From Sandaracinus sp964481145 (lineage in GTDB: Bacteria > Myxococcota_A > Polyangia > Polyangiales > Sandaracinaceae): DNA of 64,000 nt. The translations under genes and the position numbers were made by a program. Within the stretch, counting starts at the first letter, position 1; the number at the start of each line of letters is the position of its first letter. A model generated the notes under the pieces. That model was not told the origin of the DNA. It saw nothing but the letters and a program-made list of their open reading frames with translations, and searched no databases. The stretch spans positions 120,164-184,163 of the forward strand of contig CAYZTA010000004.1 of the NCBI GenBank assembly GCA_964481145.1, written 5' to 3'. Shown here piece after piece: positions 25,764 through 35,929 of the stretch.

Positions 25764-26429
25764 ATGAGCAAAGCGAACTCGTTCTTCTTCAAGAAGAATA
25801 GCGAACCGGTTTCACGTCGAATCGCGACCGGTTTCGCAAAGGTAGGAATCGCAATGAAACATCAAGCCGCACAGAATGGTGGCGGCTTGGGGCTATCGCC
25901 GACGCAGGTCGAGATTCTGACGATGGTGGCCGCATCCCAAGGGGGGATGCGGCCTTCCGCAATTGCGGCTCAGCTCGCGGTGAGTCAGCCGACCGTCGCC
26001 GAATCGGCGCGGGTGCTCGTCGAAAAAGGGTTGATCGAAAAGACTCCCGACCCGGACGACGCACGAGCCATCCGTATCGTGCTCACAGAAGCAGGACGAG
26101 AAGAAGCCAAGCGTGCGGCGGGGTGGCCTGACTTCCTCGTCTCAGCCGCCGAGGCGATGTCCGAACAAGAACAAGAGCACCTTCTTTCTGGGCTCGTGAA
26201 GATCATCCGGACATTGGACGACCGAGACCAGATTCCAGTGAATCGGATGTGCGTGACGTGCACGCACTTCAGGCCTCATCAACATCTCGATCCGGAGTAT
26301 CCGCATCATTGCATGCTCGTCGATGCACCGATGAGCCCCAAGCATCTTCGTCTGGATTGCCCGGAACAAGAGCCCGCAGATGACGAGACGCGAGACGCAA
26401 TCCGAGAAGCAATGGAACTGGAGCGCTGA
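25764..26429 (+). CDS. MarR-family regulator with Cys-rich C-terminal tail
   Basis: A 221-aa transcription factor. The winged-helix domain spans about 35-150: LSPTQVEILTMVA, the recognition helix region SQPTVAESARVL and the wing PDPDDARAIRIVLT. After it comes an extra tail with Cys163, Cys166 (CVTC), His181/182, Cys183 and Cys199 (RLDCPE), spacing that suggests a metal or redox site. AGGT precedes ATG 25764. The operator upstream of the lipoprotein gene suits its DNA-binding class. It probably represses that gene and responds through its tail to a metal, oxidant or ligand. Start codon and domain are clear; the signal is inferred. Confidence 0.88.
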   Translation: MSKANSFFFKKNSEPVSRRIATGFAKVGIAMKHQAAQNGGGLGLSPTQVEILTMVAASQGGMRPSAIAAQLAVSQPTVAESARVLVEKGLIEKTPDPDDARAIRIVLTEAGREEAKRAAGWPDFLVSAAEAMSEQEQEHLLSGLVKIIRTLDDRDQIPVNRMCVTCTHFRPHQHLDPEYPHHCMLVDAPMSPKHLRLDCPEQEPADDETRDAIREAMELER

Positions 26430-26452
26430 GCGCTCTATCTTTCGTCTCATCG

Positions 26453-27166
26453 ATGATCGATACGCAAGAGCCCGCCCGTCTCGTGGCCACCCGGATAGGG
26501 CATACATTTGGTGACTTTCAACTCTTGATGACGGCGCTCACGCACCGTTCGTTCGTTCATGAGCACCCCGACCACGGAGTGACCGACAACGAACGGTTCG
26601 AGTTTCTCGGAGATGCGGTGCTGGGAGCAGCCGCGGCGAGCGTGCTCTTCGAGAGGTTTGGGGCACGCGAAGGCGAGCTCACACGAAGGCGCGCCGATCT
26701 CGTCAACGAACGAGCCCTCGCATCGATTGCGAGCGAGCTCGGAATCGGCGATGCGCTTCGTCTTGGTCGCGGTGAAGAGCGTTCGGGCGGGCGCAATAAG
26801 CCTCGCCTCTTGGCGAGCGCCCTCGAAGCGTGTGTGGCGGCGATCTTCCTCGATGCCGGAATCGAAGCGGCCATGGCGATCGCCAGATCGCTTCTCGGGC
26901 CTCGGCTCGATGCACTCGCACCGGGCGAGCATGATTTCAAATCGCGGCTCCAAGAACGAATGCAGTCGCGCGGCGAATCGACTCCACGGTACGAGCTCGA
27001 ACGCGCCGAGGGGCCTGAGCACGAGCGAATATTTCATGTGATCGCACTTCGCGCGAACGGCGCGCTGCTCGCCCGCGGCTCGGGTCGATCCAAACTCGAA
27101 GCCGAACAGGCGGCTGCGCATCAAGCACTCGAACACGCGGGGCTCGAACACACAGAGGGGGAATGA
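26453..27166 (+). CDS. rnc: ribonuclease III
   Basis: A 237-aa double-strand-specific endoribonuclease used in rRNA and mRNA processing. The signature NERFEFLGDAVLG (about 44-56) and the second catalytic cluster with ALEACVAAIFLD (near 122-133) are present. A double-stranded-RNA-binding domain follows at about 160-235 (KSRLQERMQSRG...GSGRSKLEAEQAAA). The usual genomic partner era is not adjacent. Its stop overlaps the start of the M15-like gene by four bases. Confidence 0.95.
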   Translation: MIDTQEPARLVATRIGHTFGDFQLLMTALTHRSFVHEHPDHGVTDNERFEFLGDAVLGAAAASVLFERFGAREGELTRRRADLVNERALASIASELGIGDALRLGRGEERSGGRNKPRLLASALEACVAAIFLDAGIEAAMAIARSLLGPRLDALAPGEHDFKSRLQERMQSRGESTPRYELERAEGPEHERIFHVIALRANGALLARGSGRSKLEAEQAAAHQALEHAGLEHTEGE

Positions 27167-28014
27167 CGAAGCGGTCCGACAATCGCTCACTCACGAGCGA
27201 TCGTCGGCAATCGCGTTCTGCTCTCCTATGTTGTTTTCTTTTGTTGCTCACGTGTTTCGTGGAACTCCCCATGAGCACGTCCTTCGCGGATACGAACTCG
27301 ACTCGTTCGCATCGAGTAGGAACCGATGCGCGGAGACGGCGCGCGGGCGCGCGGGTTCGACGAAGGCCGCGGCTCACAACGGCCCAGCGAAGACAGATCC
27401 AACGCTGGCATGCGCACCCGGAATCGCGTCAAGTGCGCGCTTGGCTTGCGCAATCACCCCCTCCGCTCGTGTTTTTCCCGATTCATGGGCAAACTCGATG
27501 GAGTCTCACCCCCTCGAATGATGAGGGAGATTTCGAAGGAGAAGCTCTCCTCCTCGCAGGGCAAGCGCTCGTTTCACGCGATGGCGAAACTCACCCGATC
27601 CATCCGCGCCTCGTCGCGTTGGTCTATCGCGCAGTTCGCCATTTTCGCGCGCCATACGTTCATGTGATCAGCGGATATCGACCGGGCCGCCCAAGCAGCC
27701 GTCATGCCCAGGGGCGCGCGATCGATTTCGTGCTGCCAGGTGTCTCCGACCGACGCTTGGCGGGCTTTCTTCGACCGCAAGGGTTCGTGGGTGTCGGCAT
27801 CTATCCTGTCAGTGGGTTCGTGCATCTGGATGTGAGAGGGCGGAGCCACTTCTGGAGCGACTCATCGGGACCGAACGAACCCAACCGCGAGCGGCCCATG
27901 CTCCGCAGCCACGCGGCTCGATACGACGCCGCGGCGCGACGACTCGGAGTCGAGCCGCTGTCCGATGTCGACCTCGACGCGGGCGAGCCGGACGAAGTCG
28001 GCGACACGGGGTAA
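27163..28014 (+). CDS. M15-like (DUF882/YcbK-type) peptidase-fold protein
   Basis: A 283-aa exported protein. An N-terminal hydrophobic segment (about 18-35) follows a basic start, and an Arg-rich linker leads to a C-terminal domain at 125-235. Zinc-ligand motifs typical of M15/DUF882 peptidases are seen: SRHAQGRAIDF (His and Asp) and the later FVHLDV (His). Members cleave or bind the peptide stems of peptidoglycan. It is coupled to rnc by an ATGA overlap. A catalytic role is expected but not proved. Confidence 0.83.
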   Translation: MTKRSDNRSLTSDRRQSRSALLCCFLLLLTCFVELPMSTSFADTNSTRSHRVGTDARRRRAGARVRRRPRLTTAQRRQIQRWHAHPESRQVRAWLAQSPPPLVFFPIHGQTRWSLTPSNDEGDFEGEALLLAGQALVSRDGETHPIHPRLVALVYRAVRHFRAPYVHVISGYRPGRPSSRHAQGRAIDFVLPGVSDRRLAGFLRPQGFVGVGIYPVSGFVHLDVRGRSHFWSDSSGPNEPNRERPMLRSHAARYDAAARRLGVEPLSDVDLDAGEPDEVGDTG

Positions 28015-28024
28015 ACTCATCCTC

Positions 28025-30091
28025 ATGACGTGCGCCGACGCCGAGTTGGAGTCGCTCGTTCGGGAAGGGCGATACGAGGACGCCGCGCGCAGATGCATCG
28101 AACACGGTCAGCCTGCGCGCGCCGCGGAGCTCCTCGCAACGATTTGGAAGTATCCGGAGGCGGTTCGCGTCGCGAGTGAAGCCGGCCTCTTCGACGAAGC
28201 GTATCGACACGCACTCGCGTCGAAGGATGGCGAGCTCGCGAGGAGTCTCCTCGCCCATCTCTCGACACGACCCGAGCAAGCCACCCGAGCCGCCGAACAC
28301 GCCGAATCACGCGGACGCGTCGCCGACGCCGCACGCATGCGTGAAGCGGCAGGAGAGCTCGATGCCGCAGCGGCACTCTACGAACGCGCCGGAGAACTCG
28401 ACGAAGCCGGCCGTTGCTGGAAGGAGCTCGGCGAGCTGAAAAAGGCCGGGATTCTTTACGAAAGGCGCTTACGCGAAGTCCCTGACGATGCAAAGACGGC
28501 GTTCGAGCTGGGTCAAATTCTCGTGCGCTTTGGGCGATGGGACCACGCTGTTCGAGCACTTCAGCAAGCGTGTCGTGACACCACGTTCGCCGTTCCTGCA
28601 GGCAAGCTCTTGGTGGCGGCGTTTCACACGCTCGGGCTCCGTGATGCAGCTGAGAGCCGCCTCGACATTCTTCGCGAAGTCGATGCACGGTTGCCTGCGA
28701 CGGTTCCAGAGATGCTCGTCGCCGTATTCGGTGACGAGCGCGGGCCGGGAAGTCTCGACGAGAGCAAACTCGTCGCAGCGCGCTATCGCACCATTCGCCC
28801 GCTCGGACAGGGCAGCACAGGCCGTGTTCTCCTCGCAGAAGACGTATTTTATGGGCGAGAAGTCGCCATGAAGATCCTTCATGCGGAGGGTGCTTTTGCG
28901 GTTGGACGAGACGCACTCTCGCGCTTCGCGCGTGAAGCGAAAGTGGCTGCTGGGATCGCGCATCCGAATGTCGTGACCGTGCACGACTACTTCCCTGAAG
29001 GCCCTTTCATCGTCATGGAGTACATGTCCGAAGGGACCCTCGAAGACCGATTCATCGAGATGAAGGGAGCCCTCGATTCATCGATCACACGTCATGTGTT
29101 GCGGTCCGTGCTCCGCGCGCTCGAGGCGGTGCATCGGCGTGGCGTGGTCCATCGCGATTTGAAACCAGCGAACATCTTCTTTGGTCCGGCAGGCGAAGTG
29201 AAGCTCGGCGATTTCGGGATTGCTCACCTCGTGGATCTCGGCGCCACGTTGACCGGTGCCATGATGGGCACGCTCGCGTACATGTCACCGGAGCAAATCA
29301 CAGGCGCGACGCGACCGAATGCGTCGACGGACGTGTATGCCCTTGGAGTCATCCTCTATCGGATGTTGACGGGTGTCTTGCCGTTTGCAGGGCCGGATTT
29401 CGTAACCCAGCACGTGGAGCACACACCCGAGCCAGCCTCCCGCCACGCTCCCTGGCTCGGTCCTGAGTTCGATGCGTTGATTGCGTGGATGCTCGAGAAA
29501 GATCAGGAGAAAAGGCCACACACCGCGACTGATGTGCTCGAGCGGATCGATGCCCTGCCATGGTCACGCGTGAACGAGAGCGCTCGAGAGCTCCACGCAC
29601 ACGACGCCTTGGCCACATACGACACCTCGGCAGAGGAGCCGCCGAGCCGACCCAGCGTTCTGCCCGACTCCGAGCGCTATCGTACTCTTCGGATCGACGC
29701 GAACGGGTTCATCACCGCATTCGACGTGCTCCTCGAACGTTCGGTGCGAATCGTGCCGTGCGACCCGATCCGTGCGACCACATTGCGCGCCATGGCTCGA
29801 ACGAACTGTCCTTTCATTCAGGCGGTGTGGTCGATCGACGAGGAACAGAAGCAGGCGATTTTGGAATGTCCCGATCGTTCTGCTGCCCGTGGTCCGCTCA
29901 GCTCCAAGGCCATCTCCGAACTGCGTGAAGCCCTCGCGGCGCTCCATGCCCAAGGCCTCATCCATGGCGCCGTGAACATGGACCATGTCGCACGCGGGGC
30001 GGCGCGAACGGTTCTTCTCATCGAATCCGCGCCCCTGACGGTGGGCGCCTCGAACAACGACATCGACGCGCTCATGGCACTCGAAGCGTGA
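28025..30091 (+). CDS. Ser/Thr protein kinase with N-terminal helical repeats and a degenerate C-terminal kinase-like region
   Basis: A 688-aa Hanks-type kinase. Residues 1-235 are TPR/SLR-like helical hairpins (AARRCIEHG, AAALYERAGELDEAG). The kinase domain begins near 252 with LGQGSTGRV, Lys283 (AMKIL), HRDLKPAN at 376-383 and DFG at 396-398, so it should be active. After a linker, residues 560-688 resemble a second, eroded kinase lobe (LHAQGLIHGAVNMDH in place of HRDLKPxN, no DFG). No transmembrane segment is visible, so it acts in the cytoplasm. A second kinase gene follows after 44 bp. The role of the extra region is unknown; it may regulate the first lobe. Confidence 0.88.
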   Translation: MTCADAELESLVREGRYEDAARRCIEHGQPARAAELLATIWKYPEAVRVASEAGLFDEAYRHALASKDGELARSLLAHLSTRPEQATRAAEHAESRGRVADAARMREAAGELDAAAALYERAGELDEAGRCWKELGELKKAGILYERRLREVPDDAKTAFELGQILVRFGRWDHAVRALQQACRDTTFAVPAGKLLVAAFHTLGLRDAAESRLDILREVDARLPATVPEMLVAVFGDERGPGSLDESKLVAARYRTIRPLGQGSTGRVLLAEDVFYGREVAMKILHAEGAFAVGRDALSRFAREAKVAAGIAHPNVVTVHDYFPEGPFIVMEYMSEGTLEDRFIEMKGALDSSITRHVLRSVLRALEAVHRRGVVHRDLKPANIFFGPAGEVKLGDFGIAHLVDLGATLTGAMMGTLAYMSPEQITGATRPNASTDVYALGVILYRMLTGVLPFAGPDFVTQHVEHTPEPASRHAPWLGPEFDALIAWMLEKDQEKRPHTATDVLERIDALPWSRVNESARELHAHDALATYDTSAEEPPSRPSVLPDSERYRTLRIDANGFITAFDVLLERSVRIVPCDPIRATTLRAMARTNCPFIQAVWSIDEEQKQAILECPDRSAARGPLSSKAISELREALAALHAQGLIHGAVNMDHVARGAARTVLLIESAPLTVGASNNDIDALMALEA

Positions 30092-30135
30092 GCGCACCGG
30101 CGAGCGCGAATCGAAGGTTCGGTTAGGATCACTAC

Positions 30136-31488
30136 ATGTCGAGTGACGACGCGTTGAGGCCACCGGGAAGTGACAGCGAGATGGTGACACGGCTCGATAC
30201 GTCCGGGCTCGATCCTCATCCAGAGGACGTCGACACCATCCTTCGTGAAGTCCGAGAGGCGACGACGGATCGACATACCCGCATAGCCAGCCTCGGGAAC
30301 GGCGGCATGGGTGAAGTTCATCTCGTCTCCGATCGTGCGCTCCAGCGGCGCGCGGTCATGAAGCGCATTCACGAGCGGCATGCGAGCGATCCACGCACCG
30401 TCCGAATGTTCGTGCGAGAAGCGCAGATCACGGGGCAACTCGAGCATCCGAACATCGTTCCCGTGCACGAGCTCGGAGTCGCCGAGGATGGCACCGTTTA
30501 TTTCACGATGAAGTTGGTCGAAGGCCGCACACTCGAACAAATCGTACGCGAATTGCCGCCTCATCCACTCGAGCACACGATGCTCATCCAACTCCTCGAG
30601 ATCGTGACGAAGACCTGCGACGCATTGGCCTTCGCGCATAGCCGCGGAATCATCCATTGCGACGTCAAGCCGGGCAATGTGATGGTGGGTGATTACGGCG
30701 AAGTGTATTTGATGGATTGGGGTTTGGCCCGACGTGCGAGCGGTGAACGCAACGACCTTCCTGAAGAAGATGAGGACTCCGCAGATCCAGTTCTCATCGG
30801 TACGGCTTCGTTCATGGCGTCCGAACAAGCGCTTGGCAAAAACGATGCGCTCGATGAGCGCACGGACGTTTTCGCAGTGGGCGCCATGATCTATCACTTG
30901 CTCTGCCGTCGCCCTCCGTATCGCGAAGACGATTATTGGTCGACCATTGCATCCGCACAGCGCGCTGTGTTTCCTCCACTCGACGTCGCCGCATATGGAT
31001 CCGCGCCGCGAGCACTTTCCGCCATCGTGACGCGCGCGATGGCGGAACATCCCGAGGATCGCTTCCCGAGCATCGCTGCATTGAAAGCCGAGATCATGCA
31101 GTTCGTGCGGGGTGGAGACTTCTTTCCTCAATCGACGTTCGCTGCTGGCACAGTGATCGTTCGTGAAGGTGAATCCGGCCATGCCGCGTACATCATCAAG
31201 AGCGGACAATGCCAGGTCACGAAAATCATCGGTGGCCAAGAGACGGTGTTACGTGAGATGGGGCCGGGCGATGTGTTTGGTGAAATGGCCATCCTCACGC
31301 GCAGCCCTCGCACAGCAACGGTCACGGCCATCACGCAGACGACAGCTCACGTCGTCACGGCCGAAGCGCTCGATCGCGAAGTCGATGCGATGAAGCCTTG
31401 GATGGGCTCTTTCGTACGCACGCTCGCGGAGCGATTCCGTGAACGTGAAGAGTCCGCTGTCTCGAAATCCAAAACTCCATCCGCATGA
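30136..31488 (+). CDS. Ser/Thr protein kinase with C-terminal cyclic-nucleotide-binding domain
   Basis: A 450-aa soluble protein. The kinase domain (about 48-320) has LGNGGMGEV, Lys76, HCDVKPGN at 174-181 (HRD changed to HCD, with Asp176 and Asn181 kept) and DWG at 194-196 in place of DFG. The changes are of a kind seen in some active bacterial kinases. Residues about 325-435 form a CNB domain (VIVREGESGHAAYIIKSGQ, GDVFGEMAILTRSPRTATV) with the phosphate-binding cassette GEMAILxxxPRTAT, so cAMP or cGMP binding is plausible. This would couple a cyclic-nucleotide signal to phosphorylation. It converges on atpC. Confidence 0.9.
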   Translation: MSSDDALRPPGSDSEMVTRLDTSGLDPHPEDVDTILREVREATTDRHTRIASLGNGGMGEVHLVSDRALQRRAVMKRIHERHASDPRTVRMFVREAQITGQLEHPNIVPVHELGVAEDGTVYFTMKLVEGRTLEQIVRELPPHPLEHTMLIQLLEIVTKTCDALAFAHSRGIIHCDVKPGNVMVGDYGEVYLMDWGLARRASGERNDLPEEDEDSADPVLIGTASFMASEQALGKNDALDERTDVFAVGAMIYHLLCRRPPYREDDYWSTIASAQRAVFPPLDVAAYGSAPRALSAIVTRAMAEHPEDRFPSIAALKAEIMQFVRGGDFFPQSTFAAGTVIVREGESGHAAYIIKSGQCQVTKIIGGQETVLREMGPGDVFGEMAILTRSPRTATVTAITQTTAHVVTAEALDREVDAMKPWMGSFVRTLAERFREREESAVSKSKTPSA

Positions 31489-31499
31489 GCGGAGGAGGC

Positions 31500-31934
31500 T
31501 CAGACCGAAGAGCGGCTCTCTGCCTTCGCCTCTCGACGCGCGAGACACCAATCGATTTGGCGTTGGAGCTCTTCGTACCGCGGGCCTTCATAGCGCTCAC
31601 CGTACGACGCGAGCTCACGCTCTGCGGCTTCGAGCTCGTGTTGCACCTCAGCCGCGTCGATATCACGGGGCTCCGCGAACACATCACAGAGAAGGAGGAC
31701 CTTCTCGGGACCCGCCTCGACGAAGCCTGCTCCCACGGCAGCCACATGTTCTTTGCCAGCCATCGTGTACTTCAGGACCCCAGGACGAAGGGCCGCCAAC
31801 AGCGGAAGATGGCCTGCAAACACGCCAAACTCACCATGGACGCTCGGCGCCGCCACACTTTCTGCTTGGGTGCGGAGCACCAAGCCCAGAGGCGTCGCGA
31901 CTTCGAGCGTCAGGATTTCGGGCAGGCCTGCCAT
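31500..31934 (-). CDS. atpC: ATP synthase F1 epsilon subunit
   Basis: A 144-aa epsilon subunit. The beta-sandwich N-terminal domain is clear (PSVHGEFGVFAGHLPLLAALRPG). The C-terminal helical hairpin is present but continues into a longer charged tail (LQRQIDWCLARREAKAES). It starts 7 bp after atpD. The rest of the ATP synthase operon is not in the window. Confidence 0.93.
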   Translation of the reverse strand: MAGLPEILTLEVATPLGLVLRTQAESVAAPSVHGEFGVFAGHLPLLAALRPGVLKYTMAGKEHVAAVGAGFVEAGPEKVLLLCDVFAEPRDIDAAEVQHELEAAERELASYGERYEGPRYEELQRQIDWCLARREAKAESRSSV

Positions 31935-31941
31935 CTCCGCA

Positions 31942-33381
<1,440 letters not shown>

Positions 33382-33485
33382 GGACTCCTCTGATTCTCCC
33401 GGCCTCTTCAAGGAGGCGCGAAACAACGCGCTTTTGCGAGCGCACAGAACTCGTGCTCGGGGGATTGTCCCTCGCGGCGGGGCGC

Positions 33486-33514
33486 CCTCTAGCACGCGAA
33501 GAAACTAGGGTCAA
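33486..33514 (-). promoter_or_regulatory. candidate atpDC promoter
   Basis: TTGACC (33514-33509) and TAGAGG (33491-33486) with a 17-bp spacer on the minus strand, about 100 bp before atpD. It supports atpD-atpC being transcribed as its own unit. Confidence 0.4.
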
Positions 33515-33582
33515 CGAAGGCGGACGAGAACCACCCATCGTCCATCACTCAAGTCGCTCCAAAACCGACCGATGGATCCCAT

Positions 33583-34572
33583 GTGGACTCTCCCGAGAGT
33601 TTGTTTCCTCAACGGCCAACTCTCCCGATGCCAATTCTCTCGATTCACGAGCTGATCGGGCTCGGTGTCTTGAGAAATGTCGATCTCGACTCGATCCGCC
33701 CTCGGCTCGAGCAATGCATGGTCCTCTCCCTCGGCCCGGACGAAACGCTGATCCGCGCGGGGGAGCGGAACTTGACGATGTTCGTCGTGCTCGAAGGAAG
33801 GCTCGCGATCGACGAAGGAGCCGCTCTGGTTGGACAGGTTTTTCCGGGGGAGACCGTGGGAGAAGTCTCGCTGCTCGACGATCGCCCGGCATCGACGACA
33901 GTCCGCGCTGCCATGCCGACACGCGTCCTCGCGATTGATGAAGAAAGCTTCTGGGCCATCGCGCGGGCGTCCCACCCTTTCGCACTCAATCTGCTGACGC
34001 TCTTGGCCGATCGCGTTCGGCGCACGAGCACCCAACTTGGACAAGAACAGAGAGAGAAGAAAGAGCTCGAGCTCGAGGCGAGCACCGATGCGCTGACGCA
34101 GCTCCGAAATCGACGTTGGGTCGACGGAGCACTCCCCCGGGCGATCTGTCGAGCGCGGGAATTCGACGAGCCGCTTTCCGTGGTCGCGATCGACGTCGAT
34201 TTCTTCAAGCGTATCAATGACGAACTGGGTCACCCGGTTGGAGATCGGGTCCTTCGGGGGATCGCCGAATGCCTTCAAGGCGCGGTGCGAGCTCGCAATG
34301 TGGTCGCGCGCACTGGCGGCGAGGAATTCCTCGTGGTTCTTCCCGGAACGGGGATCGAAGGCGCCCGTATGGTCGCCGAGCGCCTTCGCGTCAATGTCGC
34401 CCTCCTGGAGCTACCGGACGTCGATCGACCGCTGTCCGTGAGCGCTGGCGTGGCCTGTCTATGCCCAGAAGACGACGCCGAGAGCATCGTCGCACACGCC
34501 GACGCCGCGCTTTACCAAGCAAAACGTGGCGGTCGCAATCGCGTTGTTTTATGGAGGCAGGATCCGACGTAG
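33583..34572 (+). CDS. CNB-GGDEF protein (diguanylate cyclase with cyclic-nucleotide-type sensor)
   Basis: A 329-aa soluble protein. Residues 25-145 form a CNB-like domain (FPGETVGEVSLLDDRPASTTVRA), although its phosphate cassette (VSLLDDRPASTT) is less typical of cAMP binding. A GGDEF domain follows at 165-325 with GGEEF at 245-249. The I-site upstream reads RARN (236-239), so the product-inhibition motif RxxD is lost. GTG 33583 is the modelled start; ATG 33628 is possible. It should make c-di-GMP, a signal that the PilZ protein at 53428-55188 may read. It is divergent from atpD and 9 bp before a DUF938 gene. Confidence 0.86.
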   Translation: MDSPESLFPQRPTLPMPILSIHELIGLGVLRNVDLDSIRPRLEQCMVLSLGPDETLIRAGERNLTMFVVLEGRLAIDEGAALVGQVFPGETVGEVSLLDDRPASTTVRAAMPTRVLAIDEESFWAIARASHPFALNLLTLLADRVRRTSTQLGQEQREKKELELEASTDALTQLRNRRWVDGALPRAICRAREFDEPLSVVAIDVDFFKRINDELGHPVGDRVLRGIAECLQGAVRARNVVARTGGEEFLVVLPGTGIEGARMVAERLRVNVALLELPDVDRPLSVSAGVACLCPEDDAESIVAHADAALYQAKRGGRNRVVLWRQDPT

Positions 34573-34581
34573 GATCCCTCG

Positions 34582-35193
34582 ATGCGGACGTCACCGGCAG
34601 CGCTGCGGAACCGAGAGCCGATCGTGACGGTGCTGGAGCGTGTGCTCCCGCGCACTGGGAACGTGCTCGAAATTGCGAGTGGCTCAGGAGAACACGCGGT
34701 GTTCTTCGCACCTCGCCTCCTGCACCTGGAGTGGCAGCCGAGCGATCGCGAGGCCGAAGCGCGGGAAAGCATTGACGCCCATCGAGCACTCGAACCTTCT
34801 CCCAATCTGCGTCCTGCCCTGGCTCTCGATGTATGCGATGAGGCCTGGCCCGCCGTGGTTGCAGATGCGATTGTATGTATCAATATGATACATATTTCTC
34901 CCTGGGAGTCGACCCAAGGGCTTTTCCGCGGCGCCTCGCGCGTTCTCGACCGGCTCCAGGCTCCCCTTGTGCTCTACGGCCCATTCCGGATCGCCGGAGA
35001 GCATACCGCGCCCAGCAATATCGAATTTGATGCTTGGCTCAAAGCGCGTGATTCCCGCTGGGGAGTGCGCGACCTCGAGGCCGTTATCGAGGTCGCATCG
35101 GAATACGGTTTTGCGCACGACGAAACCATCTCGATGCCCGCAAATAATTTCATCGTCGTGTTTCGAACGATCGCTCTTTCGAATCACGTGTGA
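34582..35193 (+). CDS. DUF938 SAM-dependent methyltransferase-like protein
   Basis: A 203-aa protein of the DUF938 (UPF0585) family. The SAM-binding glycine loop reads VLEIASGSGEHAVFFA near 28-43, then LALDVCDE and INMIHISPW as in the family. The length is usual. The methyl acceptor is not known for this family. It lies 9 bp after the CNB-GGDEF gene and is probably co-transcribed. Confidence 0.85.
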   Translation: MRTSPAALRNREPIVTVLERVLPRTGNVLEIASGSGEHAVFFAPRLLHLEWQPSDREAEARESIDAHRALEPSPNLRPALALDVCDEAWPAVVADAIVCINMIHISPWESTQGLFRGASRVLDRLQAPLVLYGPFRIAGEHTAPSNIEFDAWLKARDSRWGVRDLEAVIEVASEYGFAHDETISMPANNFIVVFRTIALSNHV

Positions 35194-35194
35194 T

Positions 35195-35929
35195 TCATCG
35201 ACCTAGGTGGACATCGTGAACGATGACTCGTTCTCCCATGGGAGGAGATACACGCAGCCACGCCACACGGCTCGATAAACAGCCGAGCGATCCGGGTCCG
35301 CGGACCCCACTTGGCAAGTTCACACCGACGAGTGTCATCGATCCATCGACGTGCAATGCGAGCCGCAGCGTCATCTGACCTGGTGTCGCTGGCGAAAGAT
35401 CAGAGACGCATTCGATGAGAGAGGCACGAATGGCGTTGAGCGCGGCGTGAACTTGGGCTTCGCTGTCATGTGCTGGTGGGGGCGGAGGGGGTGGAGGAGG
35501 CGGTGGCGGGATCGCACGTTCGCTCCTCACGACGAGGGTCGCCGTCGCGTCACTCCGAATGGAACGGCTCTGAAGGGGCTGTACGAAGCGACGGATCGCG
35601 GTCTCGGCACATGCCTCGATCACCGGATCACGAGGTCGTAGGCCAATGGAGATGCTCATGCGGTGCGCTCGATCGAGGCGAACCCGAGCACGCAACGTCA
35701 GCGGGCGGCCCGCCGGGCGCTGATGCAGACACGCCTCCACATCACTTCGCGAACGCTCCAATGCCAGGCGCAATTCGGCCTGACCGAGAGGGGGCGGTGC
35801 GACGCGTACCGGTGCCCCGGCTTGACGTTCTCGAGCTGGCTCGGCATCTGCCGCAAGGAATTCGGCATATGCCACTGCGTTCGCGGAGGCGAGCATGAGC
35901 ACCACCCATGAGACAAGCCGGATCATCAT
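35195..35929 (-). CDS. secreted protein with two AgmX/PglI-type tails separated by polyproline
   Basis: A 244-aa protein with a Sec signal (VSWVVLMLASANAVAYA, cleavage near residue 19). Two similar domains follow: about 45-115 (AELRLALERSRSDVEACL...VIEACAETAIRRF) and about 148-240 (NAIRASLIECV...GQMTLRLALHVDGSM). Both resemble the TonB-like C-terminal domain of myxobacterial AgmX/PglI proteins. They are joined by a run of 12 prolines (about 132-143). ATG 35929 or 35926 follows GAGGTGG. Convergent with the DUF938 gene, with one base between the stops. The function is unknown; envelope gliding or polysaccharide machinery is a guess. Confidence 0.7.
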   Translation of the reverse strand: MMIRLVSWVVLMLASANAVAYAEFLAADAEPARERQAGAPVRVAPPPLGQAELRLALERSRSDVEACLHQRPAGRPLTLRARVRLDRAHRMSISIGLRPRDPVIEACAETAIRRFVQPLQSRSIRSDATATLVVRSERAIPPPPPPPPPPPPAHDSEAQVHAALNAIRASLIECVSDLSPATPGQMTLRLALHVDGSMTLVGVNLPSGVRGPGSLGCLSSRVAWLRVSPPMGERVIVHDVHLGR

